In this document: positions 41,636 to 49,536 of the stretch, piece by piece
Layout: each line of letters begins with the position of its first letter
How positions within the stretch are numbered: position 1 is the first letter of the stretch
NCBI RefSeq assembly: GCF_020166415.1
Contig: NZ_JAIQXV010000012.1
Span: 76,612 to 140,611 of the forward strand
DNA length: 64,000 nt
DNA from: Deinococcus multiflagellatus
GTDB taxonomy: Bacteria; Deinococcota; Deinococci; Deinococcales; Deinococcaceae
Direction of reading: 5' to 3'
Made by a program: the position numbers and the translations under genes
The notes under the pieces: model-generated
Database searches by the model: none
What the model was told of the DNA's origin: nothing
Seen by the model: the letters and a program-made list of their open reading frames with translations, nothing else

Positions 41636-42238
41636 TCAGTGGATGGCAGCGGCCGCAGCGACATGGGCGGGCAGAGGCGGCGCCTCAGGCAGGTCGGCGG
41701 GCACAAACAGGTGCAGGTGCGGCCGCACGCCTTCTGGCGCCAGAATGGCCAGGACCTGCGTGGTGTGCCAGCCCCGCAGCGGACCGGCGCTGACCGGGTC
41801 AAACGTGGGGTGTTCCAGATAGATCGCCGCGAGCGGCCACAGCTGCTCCAGGGCCACATGGGGGCAACTGGCGGGCAGGTTCAGGGACGCCACGTCGGTG
41901 CACCAGAGGGATTCGTCCTCCAGCTGGGTCTGCACCACCAGCAGCGCGTGGGTGCTGGGCAGGGCGTCCAGCCAGCGCCGCGCCGCGTCCAGCACCTCGT
42001 CCGGGTAGGGTGCGAGCGCCAGGTCGCCCGGCTGGCCACTCGTCAGGCTCACAGGATGAACCCCCACCTGCGTGCCGACCCGGTTGCTCCAGCTGAGGGC
42101 ACAGGGGTGGACCGGCCAGTCGGGAGGCTGCCAGGGGGCTTCCAGCACGAAGGTTTCAGGTTCAGGTGGTGAAGGGAGAGGACATGGTGGTCTGGGCGCC
42201 ATGCGCCGCAGGCGGGTCAGCCAAGTGAACAGGGACAC
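41636..42238 (-). CDS. Unknown protein, first gene of a minus-strand set
   Basis: A 200-residue protein starting at GTG 42238 with CAGGAGT upstream. The frame extends far upstream as an artefact opposite recD2. It has a proline-rich N-terminus and a cytoplasmic alpha/beta body (ALLVVQTQLEDESLW, LHLFVPADLPEAPPL). The box at 42296-42318 would give a leader of about 43 nt. Confidence 0.5.
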   Translation of the reverse strand: MSLFTWLTRLRRMAPRPPCPLPSPPEPETFVLEAPWQPPDWPVHPCALSWSNRVGTQVGVHPVSLTSGQPGDLALAPYPDEVLDAARRWLDALPSTHALLVVQTQLEDESLWCTDVASLNLPASCPHVALEQLWPLAAIYLEHPTFDPVSAGPLRGWHTTQVLAILAPEGVRPHLHLFVPADLPEAPPLPAHVAAAAAIH

Positions 42239-42295
42239 AGGGGGACTCCTGAAGGGGCAGGGGAGAGGAGCGGTGCACCTTCGCCCCACCGTCCC

Positions 42296-42318
42296 AGGGC
42301 GCTGGTGGGCCGAACAAG
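42296..42318 (-). promoter_or_regulatory. CTTG-N8-ACCAGCGCCCT box, one mismatch
   Basis: Minus strand: CTTG from 42318, box from 42306, spacing 12. The box's last base is T instead of C. It predicts transcription starting near 42281 for the set 42238-40971. Confidence 0.6.
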
Positions 42319-42364
42319 GGTGGGGTGTGGGGGTGACCCGCGCACCGGGGGCTGGCGTCTCAGG

Positions 42365-42376
42365 TACGCTCTGGGC
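42365..42376 (+). promoter_or_regulatory. Leaderless -10 (TACGCT)
   Basis: TACGCT at 42365-42370, 6 nt before ATG 42377. It fits a leaderless host-type promoter and contrasts with the box at 42650. Confidence 0.5.
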
Positions 42377-42637
42377 ATGACCCCTGCTCACGAGGCCCTC
42401 ATCGTGCAGCTGGTGTTTCTGGTGGCGACGGCAGTGAGTGGGGTGCTGCTGGGCCGGTGTCTGCCGTCCGCCTGGACCTTCGACGTCGGGGTCGCCATGC
42501 TGGGGATCGTGACCTGGAACGTTCTGGTCTGGGCCGAGCTGGGCGCGCGCCTGCCTGAACCGGCGAGCGTCCTGCGGGGCCGCGCCACCAACACGTTTCT
42601 CTTGAGCCTGGTGCTGGGCCTGGTCTTCCTTTCGTAA
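42377..42637 (+). CDS. Small three-helix membrane protein
   Basis: An 86-residue protein. Three hydrophobic segments (about 8-26, 36-52 and 70-85) are likely membrane helices. The ATG follows a TACGCT -10 by 6 nt and has no ribosome site. No known family. Confidence 0.5.
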   Translation: MTPAHEALIVQLVFLVATAVSGVLLGRCLPSAWTFDVGVAMLGIVTWNVLVWAELGARLPEPASVLRGRATNTFLLSLVLGLVFLS

Positions 42638-42649
42638 CGCCTGGCCCCT

Positions 42650-42672
42650 CTTGCCGGGCGCACCAGCGCCCC
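42650..42672 (+). promoter_or_regulatory. CTTG-N8-ACCAGCGCCCC box before recD2
   Basis: CTTG at 42650, box at 42662. An ATG at 42687 (37 nt) opens a 7-codon ORF; GTG 42689 and ATG 42707 are the starts in the RecD2 frame. Confidence 0.65.
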
Positions 42673-42706
42673 AGGACGGTGGGGCCATGTGGACAGAGGC
42701 CGGGGC

Positions 42707-44659
42707 ATGATTGCGGTCACGGGGCTGCTGGTGGCCCACGCCGCCGACGGCGTCCTGGTGCGCGACGCCCAGGGCGTCACGGCCGCCTGGATCGGCACCA
42801 TTCCAGACGCCCAGCCCGGCGACTACCTCACTGCCACGGGGGCGGTGCTGCGCGACCGCACCCTGGCCGTGCAGGGCGCCCGGGTGCTGGCCCGCGCCGA
42901 CGACCTGGCCCGCGCCTTTTTGCAGCACGCGGTGCGTGGGGTGGGGCCCCGCCTCGCGCACCTGCTGGTCAGCCAGGGCGGCCCAGGGCTGCTTGACCGC
43001 CTGGCCGATGGGGAGATGCCTCCGGACCTGCCGGACCGCTTGCGCCGCCCGGTGCAGGACGCCTGCCGCAGCCCCACCCGCGAGGCGTTCGCCACCCTGC
43101 ACCTGCTGGGCCTCACGGCGCCCCAGGTGCTCACCGTCATCCGGGCCTGGGGCACGGGCGCGGCCGCCCGCCTGGCCAGTACGCCCTTTGACGCCCTGGC
43201 GCTGGGGCTGTCCTTTCCGGTGCTCGACCGGGTCCACGGCACGCTGGGGGGCACGCCGGATGACCCGGCCCGGCACGCGGCACTGGCCTACCACGCCGTG
43301 CAGCGCGCCTCCTTGGAGCACGGCCACATGCGGCTGCCGACCCCACAGGTGCTGTTTGCCCTGCAAGACACGAGCGCCCTGAGTGCGGCCGAAGCGCAGC
43401 GGGCCATCACGACGCCGCTGCTGACCCAGCACGCGGGTCACCTGTATCTGCCAGCGCGCTGCCGCGAGGAACAGGACCTGGCGGGCGCCCTGCGGCGTCT
43501 GCTGCGCGCGGCGCCGAGGGGCACGCTGCCCCTTCCCCCCCGGGGCCCCCTGAGCACCGAGCAGTACGGCGCCCTGGGCCTGGCCGAGCGCCATCCGGTG
43601 ACCGTCTTGACCGGTGGGCCGGGCACCGGGAAGAGCACGACCCTGCGGGCGCTGGCCGAGATGCTGGGCCGTGGCCGCCTGGCGCTGGCCGCCCCGACAG
43701 GCAAGGCGGCGGCGCGCCTGAGTGACACCACCGGTCGAGAAGCCCAGACCCTGCACCGTCTCCTCGGTGCCGGAGCCCGTGGCTTCACCTTCCATGGCAA
43801 AAATCCGCTCCCTCTCGATGCCCTGGTCATTGACGAGGCCAGCATGATCGACACCGCGCTGCTGCTGGCGGTGCTGGACGCGGTGACGGCCGGGACCCGG
43901 GTCATCCTCGTGGGGGACGTGCACCAGTTGCCGCCGATTGCGCCAGGCTTGCCCCTGCAGGCGCTGCTGGGCACCGTGCCCACCACCCACCTGACGCGCA
44001 TCTACAGGCAGGCCCAGGACAGCCCGATTGTGGCCCTGGCCTACGACATCGGGGACGGCGAGCGCTTGAGGCCAGAAACCCTGCCGCTGCCGTTCACCGA
44101 GCTGCAGGATGCACAGACGGCTGCGCGCCTGGCCCTGGACGCCGGGGCGCAGCTGCTGGCCCCGACCCGCAAGGGGCCCCTGGGGACTCAGGCCCTGAAC
44201 GCGGCGGCGAGACGGCTCAGTGGGCGCAGCGGCGGCCTGCCGGTCACGGACGGCCAGGCGGGGGTGGGGGACCCTGTGGTGTGCACGCGCAACCTTCACG
44301 GCGCCGGCGTGATGAACGGCATGATGGGCGTGGTGACGGGCGAATCCGAGCAGGACGGCGGCACCCTGACGGTGCAGTTTGACGACACCGAACTGGCCTT
44401 CCAGGGAACAGCGCGCGCCGCCCTGATGCCCGCGTACGCCCTGACAGTGCACCGGGCCCAGGGCAGCGAGTGGCCGGCGGTGGCGGTGGTCCTGCACGGG
44501 TCGCACAGCGTCATGCTGTCCCGGACGCTGGCGTACACGGCGGTGACGCGGGCCAAGGAGACGCTGCTCCTCATGGGCGAACTGGAGGCCTGGAATCAGG
44601 CCATCACGCACCCCACGCCGCCCCGGCACTGCGGACTGGAAGAGCGGCTGCACACCTGA
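42707..44659 (+). CDS. recD2: RecD2-type 5'-3' DNA helicase
   Basis: A 650-residue protein (656 from GTG 42689). After an N-terminal region with helix-hairpin elements comes a superfamily 1B core: GGPGTGKST with K309, VIDEASMID with D376, LVGDVHQLPPI, RIYRQ, and the C-terminal TVHRAQGSEW and YTAVTRAK motifs. RecD2 unwinds 5'-3' and matters for recombination and repair in Deinococcus, whose chromosomal copy is somewhat longer. A copy here is probably for the element's replication or repair. I chose ATG 42707, but the box fits GTG 42689 almost as well. Confidence 0.8.
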   Translation: MIAVTGLLVAHAADGVLVRDAQGVTAAWIGTIPDAQPGDYLTATGAVLRDRTLAVQGARVLARADDLARAFLQHAVRGVGPRLAHLLVSQGGPGLLDRLADGEMPPDLPDRLRRPVQDACRSPTREAFATLHLLGLTAPQVLTVIRAWGTGAAARLASTPFDALALGLSFPVLDRVHGTLGGTPDDPARHAALAYHAVQRASLEHGHMRLPTPQVLFALQDTSALSAAEAQRAITTPLLTQHAGHLYLPARCREEQDLAGALRRLLRAAPRGTLPLPPRGPLSTEQYGALGLAERHPVTVLTGGPGTGKSTTLRALAEMLGRGRLALAAPTGKAAARLSDTTGREAQTLHRLLGAGARGFTFHGKNPLPLDALVIDEASMIDTALLLAVLDAVTAGTRVILVGDVHQLPPIAPGLPLQALLGTVPTTHLTRIYRQAQDSPIVALAYDIGDGERLRPETLPLPFTELQDAQTAARLALDAGAQLLAPTRKGPLGTQALNAAARRLSGRSGGLPVTDGQAGVGDPVVCTRNLHGAGVMNGMMGVVTGESEQDGGTLTVQFDDTELAFQGTARAALMPAYALTVHRAQGSEWPAVAVVLHGSHSVMLSRTLAYTAVTRAKETLLLMGELEAWNQAITHPTPPRHCGLEERLHT

Positions 44660-44861
44660 GCGCCGTCACGGCGCCCTGTGGGGTCTGCGCAGTCAACCCC
44701 CCACCGCTTCGCCTGCGCCTCGCAGCAGCACCCTCAACGTTAACGGGGCGCTAACGCCGGGAACTCTACGGTACGTCCGTTCCTGCCCGTGCCCTGCGCA
44801 GCGCAGGAATCCGGTTCCCGCGGCCCTTTCGTCGTCTTTCCATTCTGCCCAGGAGGCCCCC
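44660..44861. other. Intergenic region after recD2
   Basis: A GCGCCGT-C-ACGGCGC hairpin follows the stop. Further on CTACGGTACGT near 44770 may be a promoter. Nothing else is visible before the AGGAGG site at 44850. Confidence 0.35.
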
Positions 44862-45611
44862 ATGACCCAGTTCACTGATGATCAACTCGCCGAGTACCTC
44901 ACCACGCTGGAACTCGCCGACGTGCCTGCTGCCCTTGTTCGCCGTGATCTCACCCTCACCGATGACACCGAACAGGGCCTCGTCGACGCCGGCAGCCTGG
45001 TGTCGTTCGTGGCCGGTCTGAGCAAGCAGACCAAGGCCGATGTGCTGAACAGCACCCTGCTCGCCCAGCTGGCGGCCAATAAGGCGTACGACCGGGAAAA
45101 CGACACCGACAACTGGTACAAGAAGTACCGCGAGGTGCTGGAGAACATCGGCTGGGTCATTTCTGAGTTCAAGTTCACGAAGTACCAGGCGAGCGGCACC
45201 ACGCTGCAGATCAAGAAGGTCGTGTTGGAACTGCTCGCGGCCATCATGTCCGAGAACCCGCTGGCGGTGACCAAAGCGACCCTGGACGCGGTGGAGAGCC
45301 TTGGTGATGGGGATGACCGGGTGGCGCTCTTCAGCAGCAATTCGTCCAACTCGTCCAGCGGCAACTTTCAGGTGGCGGCCGTGGTGGAAGACAAAAAAAC
45401 GCCCACCATGATGATCGGGGCGTTTTATTTCAAATCGAATGACGTGAAGGTGAATTTCCTGTGGGCACATTTCCAGACGTCGAACACCAGTCTGTACCAG
45501 GGTACGCAGACCCTGACGCTGGACGAGGACGTGTACGCGCGGGTGCGCCAGCAGATCATCGACAAGCTCGGCGAACGCGCCACACAGTACATCGCCGACC
45601 TCGATATCTGA
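44862..45611 (+). CDS. Unknown protein, paired with 45744
   Basis: A 249-residue protein with AGGAGG 8 nt before the ATG. It has an acidic N-terminus, helices (LAQLAANKAYDRENDTDNW), then a core YREVLENIGWVISEFKFTKY, and a strand-rich C-terminal half with an N/S-rich loop (SSNSSNSSSGN). The pattern recalls a family of bacterial effector-like proteins, but I cannot name it. A hairpin separates it from the next gene. Confidence 0.5.
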   Translation: MTQFTDDQLAEYLTTLELADVPAALVRRDLTLTDDTEQGLVDAGSLVSFVAGLSKQTKADVLNSTLLAQLAANKAYDRENDTDNWYKKYREVLENIGWVISEFKFTKYQASGTTLQIKKVVLELLAAIMSENPLAVTKATLDAVESLGDGDDRVALFSSNSSNSSSGNFQVAAVVEDKKTPTMMIGAFYFKSNDVKVNFLWAHFQTSNTSLYQGTQTLTLDEDVYARVRQQIIDKLGERATQYIADLDI

Positions 45612-45618
45612 CAACGCC

Positions 45619-45649
45619 CGGCCCAGGCCGTCTGCGGCTGGTCTGGGCC
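45619..45649 (+). terminator. Hairpin between 44862 and 45744 genes
   Basis: GGCCCAG near 45620 pairs with CTGGGCC near 45649 through an imperfect stem. It may partly terminate the upstream transcript. Confidence 0.4.
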
Positions 45650-45743
45650 AGGTTGGCCGGTGGACGCAGGCCGCCCTCCCACCGGCTGGCCTCGTCTTTC
45701 ATCACGGATGTCCGGCCCAGGCTGGACACTGCAGGAGTACAGC

Positions 45744-46430
45744 ATGAACACTGACCTTCCCGGCCTTTCACAGGTGCTCGCCTTCGTGCAGCAGAGTCAG
45801 GAAAACCCCCTCAGAAGCACCGGCGCGCAGGCAGTGACCTTTACCGGCGATCTGTACAACGTCGTCGGCAGCACCTACGACCCGAAACATGTTCCTGGAC
45901 ACCTCGGTGAAAGTTGGAAAGCGCTGCTGATCAGCATGGGCATTGCCGCGTCTAGCCCCTGCTACGTGACGAACGACCCGGCGCCGCCAGACAAGAGTCA
46001 CCCGGCCTTCAGCGTGGGGGGCCATATGACGGTGCAGAGCGACGGCAGTGTGCCCAACCGCACCTGTTTCCTGATGCCGCTGTGCTCGTGGCACAACAGC
46101 ACCAGTCGCGACGGGATCCGATTCACCCACACCCTGACGCAGATGCTGCAGTTGACAGGTTACATGCTGGGCGAGCTCGCAGCGACGTTCCAACTGCGGC
46201 TGCCCAGTGACGCCCCGTACGCCCTGCTGTATTACGTTGAGTCGGCCCAGGACTGGCGGTTCAAGGATCTCTACGAACATGACGTGACAGCGTGGGCGCA
46301 GACACTGGCTGATGCGGGAACACCAGACCTTCACGTGTTGATTGAGCGGGTCCAGGCCCCCGATCCGCAGCACATCGTCCGGTCCGTGTCCCTTCCAGGC
46401 TTCAATGCACCGGAGCTGGCGCGCTTCTGA
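45744..46430 (+). CDS. Unknown protein with W-H-N motif
   Basis: A 228-residue protein with CAGGAG before ATG 45744. The middle contains HPAFSVGGHMTV at about 88-99, then CFLMPLCSWHNSTSRDG at about 110-126, two Cys, two His and a W-H-N run that could bind a metal or nucleotide. I recall related sequences as hypothetical proteins only. It is on the same strand as 44862 and probably acts with it. Confidence 0.5.
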   Translation: MNTDLPGLSQVLAFVQQSQENPLRSTGAQAVTFTGDLYNVVGSTYDPKHVPGHLGESWKALLISMGIAASSPCYVTNDPAPPDKSHPAFSVGGHMTVQSDGSVPNRTCFLMPLCSWHNSTSRDGIRFTHTLTQMLQLTGYMLGELAATFQLRLPSDAPYALLYYVESAQDWRFKDLYEHDVTAWAQTLADAGTPDLHVLIERVQAPDPQHIVRSVSLPGFNAPELARF

Positions 46431-46750
46431 GACGTCTCTCCTTTCATTGAAGAGAGCCGCCAGACCTCTGTCGGGGAGACTCCCAATGTTCGCCCCAGCG
46501 GCGTGAGAGGAAATTTCCTCTCACGCCGCTGAATTCTGCCTGAAGCGCCCTGGCCGATCACCAGCATCCACGGCGGCACCAGCCACAGTGGCCACATCCG
46601 AGCGTAGAGATTGGGCGCGCCGAGCATGACCCGGCCCTGCACCATCTGCGCCTGCGCCCAGTCCCCCTGGGCTACGGTTCGCCCAGCGCGGCTCACCACC
46701 GCGCTGAAGCCCACCTCCGAGGCCAGCACCAGCGGCAGCCCGGCACTCAC
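46331..46750 (-). CDS. Small membrane protein with uncertain end
   Basis: The frame from GTG 46750 encodes 139 residues. The first ~75 look real, with a strand-rich part (LPLVLASEVGFSAVVSRAG) and a W/P-rich hydrophobic stretch (WPLWLVPPWMLVIG). After about residue 80 it runs through a 34-bp palindrome and into the antisense of the 45744 gene, so the natural end is probably lost. It is coupled by GTGA to the upstream reading frame. Confidence 0.35.
   Translation of the reverse strand: MSAGLPLVLASEVGFSAVVSRAGRTVAQGDWAQAQMVQGRVMLGAPNLYARMWPLWLVPPWMLVIGQGASGRIQRRERKFPLTPLGRTLGVSPTEVWRLSSMKGETSQKRASSGALKPGRDTDRTMCCGSGAWTRSINT
46497..46530. terminator. 34-bp perfect palindrome, probable bidirectional terminator
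   Basis: AGCGGCGTGAGAGGAAA is followed directly by its exact reverse complement. It lies between convergent genes with AAA/TTT at the centre, so as RNA it would have no loop. It could be a bidirectional terminator or a binding site. Confidence 0.5.
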
Positions 46751-46941
46751 CGCTGCAGCTCGCGGCCGCGAGCTGCAGCTGCGCGGTCCAGGGCCGCCTG
46801 TTCGAGGCAGGCATCCCCAGCACCCGGTGCCTACTGGGCCAGCTGGACCTCGGGGATGGCGAGCAGGCGCTGTTCAAAGGCGGGCGTGGCCTGGGTGACG
46901 CCGCAGAGGGCCAGGCTGAGGATCAACAGGTGCTCTGTCAT
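46747..46941 (-). pseudogene. Secreted small protein interrupted by an in-frame TAG
   Basis: ATG 46941 opens MTEHLLILSLALCGVTQA, a Sec signal. At 46831-46833 a TAG follows IPEVQLAQ, but the same frame continues for 27 further codons (APGAGDACLEQAALDRAAAA) to a TGA that overlaps the next GTG. The continuation is protein-like and the coupling to the next gene is intact, so I read this as one 64-residue gene with a nonsense codon. Confidence 0.4.
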
Positions 46942-46999
46942 GGGGATTTCCTTGTTCAGAACGTGGGTCAGGCGGGGGCGGGTGGACGGCCAGATGAAC

Positions 47000-48040
47000 T
47001 CAGGGGGCGGTGGCCGGGCCACCGGCCACCATCCCGCCTTCGGGCGCCATCTCCAGGGGCGAGCTGATTCGGTCCAGATATGGCTGGAGGGCCGTGGTGT
47101 CCAGGTCCCCCTGTTGAGCCGCGTGAGCCAGGTCGTCGAGCACGGCCCGGTGCTGCACGAAAAACCGCTCAAGCACCTGGAGCTGCGCGCGGCGCAACGC
47201 CCGGATGACGTCGGCGTTGAACGCCAGGGCTTCGGGGGTCTGGGCGCCGTGCAGGAGCCCTGGAACGTCCGGTGACGCGGCAAAGAAGTGGGTGGCCAGC
47301 CGGGTGTGAGCCGCCATATCGGCAGCGGCGCCGTGCAGCGTCGTTCCAAACACCACGGTTTCTGCAGCCTGTCCGGCCAGGGTCTGCAGCATCCGCTGCT
47401 CCAGCTCCGCCCGGGTCACCGGACCAGGGTTCCGCTGCAGATGGACCGCCACCCCAGACCGGCCACCCATCGTCAGGGTCAGGCTGCGCTTCCAGCTGGT
47501 CGTCCACCCCGCCGTCACCAACACGCGCGCGGCAGCGCGGACCGCCCACACCTGCTGCTCCTGAGTCGAGCCGGGTGTAGCGGACAGGCGGTGCTCCGTC
47601 CATGGCCGGTCGAGGGGCAGCGCGTCTTGCCGGGACACCGCCATGCGCGCCAGGCCCCCCAGGAGCAGGAGCGCCCCGACAACGAGAGCCGCCGCCTGGG
47701 GGTCGCGGTCAAAGCCTGCAAGCAGGGGGTCGGCCACCATTTTGACCGCGAAGATCAGCAGGAAATAACCGGCCAGAAAGGTGCGCAGCCCAGGCAACGT
47801 CTGGAGCAGGGGACGGCCGCGCAGGCCCACGTCGAGCCCCACCTTTAAGACGAGCAGGCCCACGAACAGCGGGGCCCACGTGTGAAGCGCCTGGAGCAGC
47901 TGCTGAGCGGGGAGGGCGGCTGGTGGGGCGGCGGCGTCGCTGAGCAGCCACGCGACCTGCACCGGCAGCACCAGAACGAGGGCGTGCCACAGTCCAGTCC
48001 GGAGAGGCCCGTAGCGGGCCCAGGAATGGCGCGCTGTCAT
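47000..48040 (-). CDS. Membrane protein with inactive M41/FtsH-like domain
   Basis: A 346-residue protein. Four membrane helices lie at about 15-35, 51-68, 82-102 and 112-130. The soluble half follows the FtsH peptidase pattern: RAAARVLVTAGW at about 165-178 aligns with the place of A-HEAGHA-V, then SLTLTMGGRSGVA, and LEQRMLQTLAGQAAETVVFG---HGAAADMAAHTRLAT at about 212-250 is the typical second block with its conserved D. HExxH has become AARVL, so no zinc site remains. It should bind rather than cut proteins. The ATG lies in the stop of an upstream micro-ORF (ATGA). Confidence 0.6.
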   Translation of the reverse strand: MTARHSWARYGPLRTGLWHALVLVLPVQVAWLLSDAAAPPAALPAQQLLQALHTWAPLFVGLLVLKVGLDVGLRGRPLLQTLPGLRTFLAGYFLLIFAVKMVADPLLAGFDRDPQAAALVVGALLLLGGLARMAVSRQDALPLDRPWTEHRLSATPGSTQEQQVWAVRAAARVLVTAGWTTSWKRSLTLTMGGRSGVAVHLQRNPGPVTRAELEQRMLQTLAGQAAETVVFGTTLHGAAADMAAHTRLATHFFAASPDVPGLLHGAQTPEALAFNADVIRALRRAQLQVLERFFVQHRAVLDDLAHAAQQGDLDTTALQPYLDRISSPLEMAPEGGMVAGGPATAP

Positions 48041-48117
48041 AAGGCTGCCGCAGAGCCGGGCAGTATGGGGCACTTGCCAGTACGGATGGACGAGGAAACG
48101 AGAAGGAACGGTGTCAT
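48037..48117 (-). CDS. Micro-ORF coupled to the M41-like gene
   Basis: A 26-codon frame (MTPFLLVSSSIRTGK...). Its ATG overlaps the preceding stop and its TGA overlaps the next ATG, both as ATGA. The chain suggests translational coupling, or a regulatory leader. Confidence 0.35.
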   Translation of the reverse strand: MTPFLLVSSSIRTGKCPILPGSAAAL

Positions 48118-48185
48118 AGGGTCTCCAGGTGAGGTGATGGGGCGGGGGCGCGGGGGCGGTTAGGGTGCCGGTCGGGCACGTCCAT
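48114..48185 (-). CDS. Micro-ORF behind the box
   Basis: A 23-codon frame (MDVPDRHPNRPRAPAPSP...). An in-frame GTG at 48179 lies 39 nt after CTTG and could be the leaderless start. It ends in the ATGA that opens the next micro-ORF. Confidence 0.35.
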   Translation of the reverse strand: MDVPDRHPNRPRAPAPSPHLETL

Positions 48186-48194
48186 CAGCCTCCT

Positions 48195-48218
48195 GGGGCG
48201 CTGGTGCGCCTGGTCAAG
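48195..48218 (-). promoter_or_regulatory. CTTG-N9-ACCAGCGCCCC box
   Basis: Minus strand: CTTG from 48218, box from 48205, spacing 13 instead of 12. It precedes the chain of micro-ORFs and the M41-like gene. Confidence 0.6.
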
Positions 48219-48285
48219 GGGTGGTCTCACCTCCTCTGCCAGCTGCCTTTTGGTCCTCTCGCCTGCCCTACACGTCCAGGCCGCT

Positions 48286-48700
48286 TTACGGCTCCCGAAA
48301 GGTGAGGCCCAGTGAGCTGAGGCCTGCCTCCACTGGCGGGAGGGCTCTCGCCGGCACACTGCGGTTGGTACTCGCACCTGGACCGACGGCCTTGAGGTGC
48401 CTGACTTCGTACTCCCAGTGACTGGATTCCCTCACCGTGAGGTCTCGCGGCGCGTCCGTCTCCTGCATGATGAGCAGGTCATCGAGAAAAAATTCTGGGG
48501 CCTCCCCGTTTGGCTCGTTGGGCCAGCCACACAGCATGAATTGACTGTAGGCCTTCCAGGCCGCGTACACCGGCCCCAACGTCCAGCCTTTCAGCTCGGG
48601 GGCGTTGGAGGTTCTGAAGCCTTTCCCGGTCGCTGGGCAAGTCCCGCTCATCCCAGCCCATCGCCTGGCACCGCTCGCGCCACGGGGTTGGGTCCAGCAC
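48286..48700 (-). pseudogene. Unknown protein broken by a C-run frameshift
   Basis: The frame from GTG 48700 gives MLDPTPWRERCQAMGWDERD and more. It leaves frame at a run of five C (48598-48602 as G on the plus strand). Removing one C joins RERLQNLQRP to ELKGWTLGPVYAAWKAY, and the resulting ~137-residue protein continues through EAPEFFLDDLL and VRESSHWEYEVRHL. The joined protein looks like a single globular family. The break may be real, programmed or a sequencing error. Confidence 0.5.
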
Positions 48701-48763
48701 GATTTCCTGTTTTTCTTTTGGCAGGAGTGTCTCCTGATGGGGTCCAGTGGCTGGCTCAGGCCA

Positions 48764-49210
48764 TTATTTCGGAAGCAGCATGCAGCCCACCCCTTGGGCG
48801 GGGCCGGGCGACGGGACGGTCCAGGCACGCCCCAGATCGGTTAGTCGGTATTGCGAACGGCGCCCATGTCCAGCTGGGCGCCACCAGCACCAGCGCTTCC
48901 ACCAGGGCCAGGTGGCCCGCTCCGCTGCCTCTTGAGCTCGTTGCTGCGCGGCGGCCAGTTGCGCCTCTGCCTCCGTCTCGCCGTCCCGTGGCGCCCACCG
49001 GTGCGTCACGAGGCCGTGGTCTTCCAGCTGATCTAACCCGACGATGATTGTGGAAAATGCGATGGGCGAGCCCTGTACGAGGGTTTCTCTGAGCCCTACG
49101 TTCTGGACAAACCACCACTCGAAAGGGCGCTGCTGCATGGCTTGAAGGACCGTGAAGCCAGCCCGGTCAATGGGCCGGAGCGGTGGTTGAGGGATGACGT
49201 CCTGGGTCAT
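48764..49210 (-). CDS. PadR-like winged-helix regulator
   Basis: A 148-residue protein. Residues about 17-70 form a winged helix (AGFTVLQAMQQRPFEWWFVQ, TIIVGLDQLEDHGLV) and the wing resumes at RRSQYRLTDLGRAW near 120-133. Between them is an insert rich in A/E/W (EAEAQLAAAQQRAQEAAERA). A DNA-binding regulator is likely, perhaps of its own minus-strand operon. It overlaps the upstream gene by ATGA. Confidence 0.6.
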   Translation of the reverse strand: MTQDVIPQPPLRPIDRAGFTVLQAMQQRPFEWWFVQNVGLRETLVQGSPIAFSTIIVGLDQLEDHGLVTHRWAPRDGETEAEAQLAAAQQRAQEAAERATWPWWKRWCWWRPAGHGRRSQYRLTDLGRAWTVPSPGPAQGVGCMLLPK

Positions 49211-49395
49211 CGGCCGGTCCCTTCCCGCGCGCCGCTGGGCCCGCCCGCCACACCTTGGAAGAGCGGCGCCATGGACAGGCTCGGGAACTTGTGAGATGGG
49301 ACGTTCATGGCCAGCGTCTGGATCTGAAATCGCGTCATGGCGCTGGTCAGCAGGTCACGCAGTGGTGGGTTGAGGGCGTCTGGGAAGTTTTGCAT
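49207..49395 (-). CDS. Small unknown protein
   Basis: A 62-residue protein with AAAGGAC upstream of the ATG and an ATGA overlap with the winged-helix gene. It contains PPLRDLLTSAMTRFQIQTLA and a P/S-rich tail. No function is known. Confidence 0.45.
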   Translation of the reverse strand: MQNFPDALNPPLRDLLTSAMTRFQIQTLAMNVPSHKFPSLSMAPLFQGVAGGPSGAREGTGR

Positions 49396-49536
49396 CAGAT
49401 GTGTCCTTTGAGGTCAAGTGTGGGGATCAAGTTTCGGTCGGGCTGGGGATGCGGAGACACGGTGTCCACCCGTGGTCAGCGGCAACCCTCAGCAAGGTCT
49501 TGAGGAGCGCTGCGCGTCATGCACAGGTGGGTGCGT

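Noticed and set aside
42687..42710. 7-codon ORF at the box distance before recD2
   Set aside because: Too short to call; noted only as a possible leader.
41636..44653. Minus-strand frame of 1005 codons
   Set aside because: Only its last 200 codons, from GTG 42238, are a credible gene; the rest is opposite recD2.
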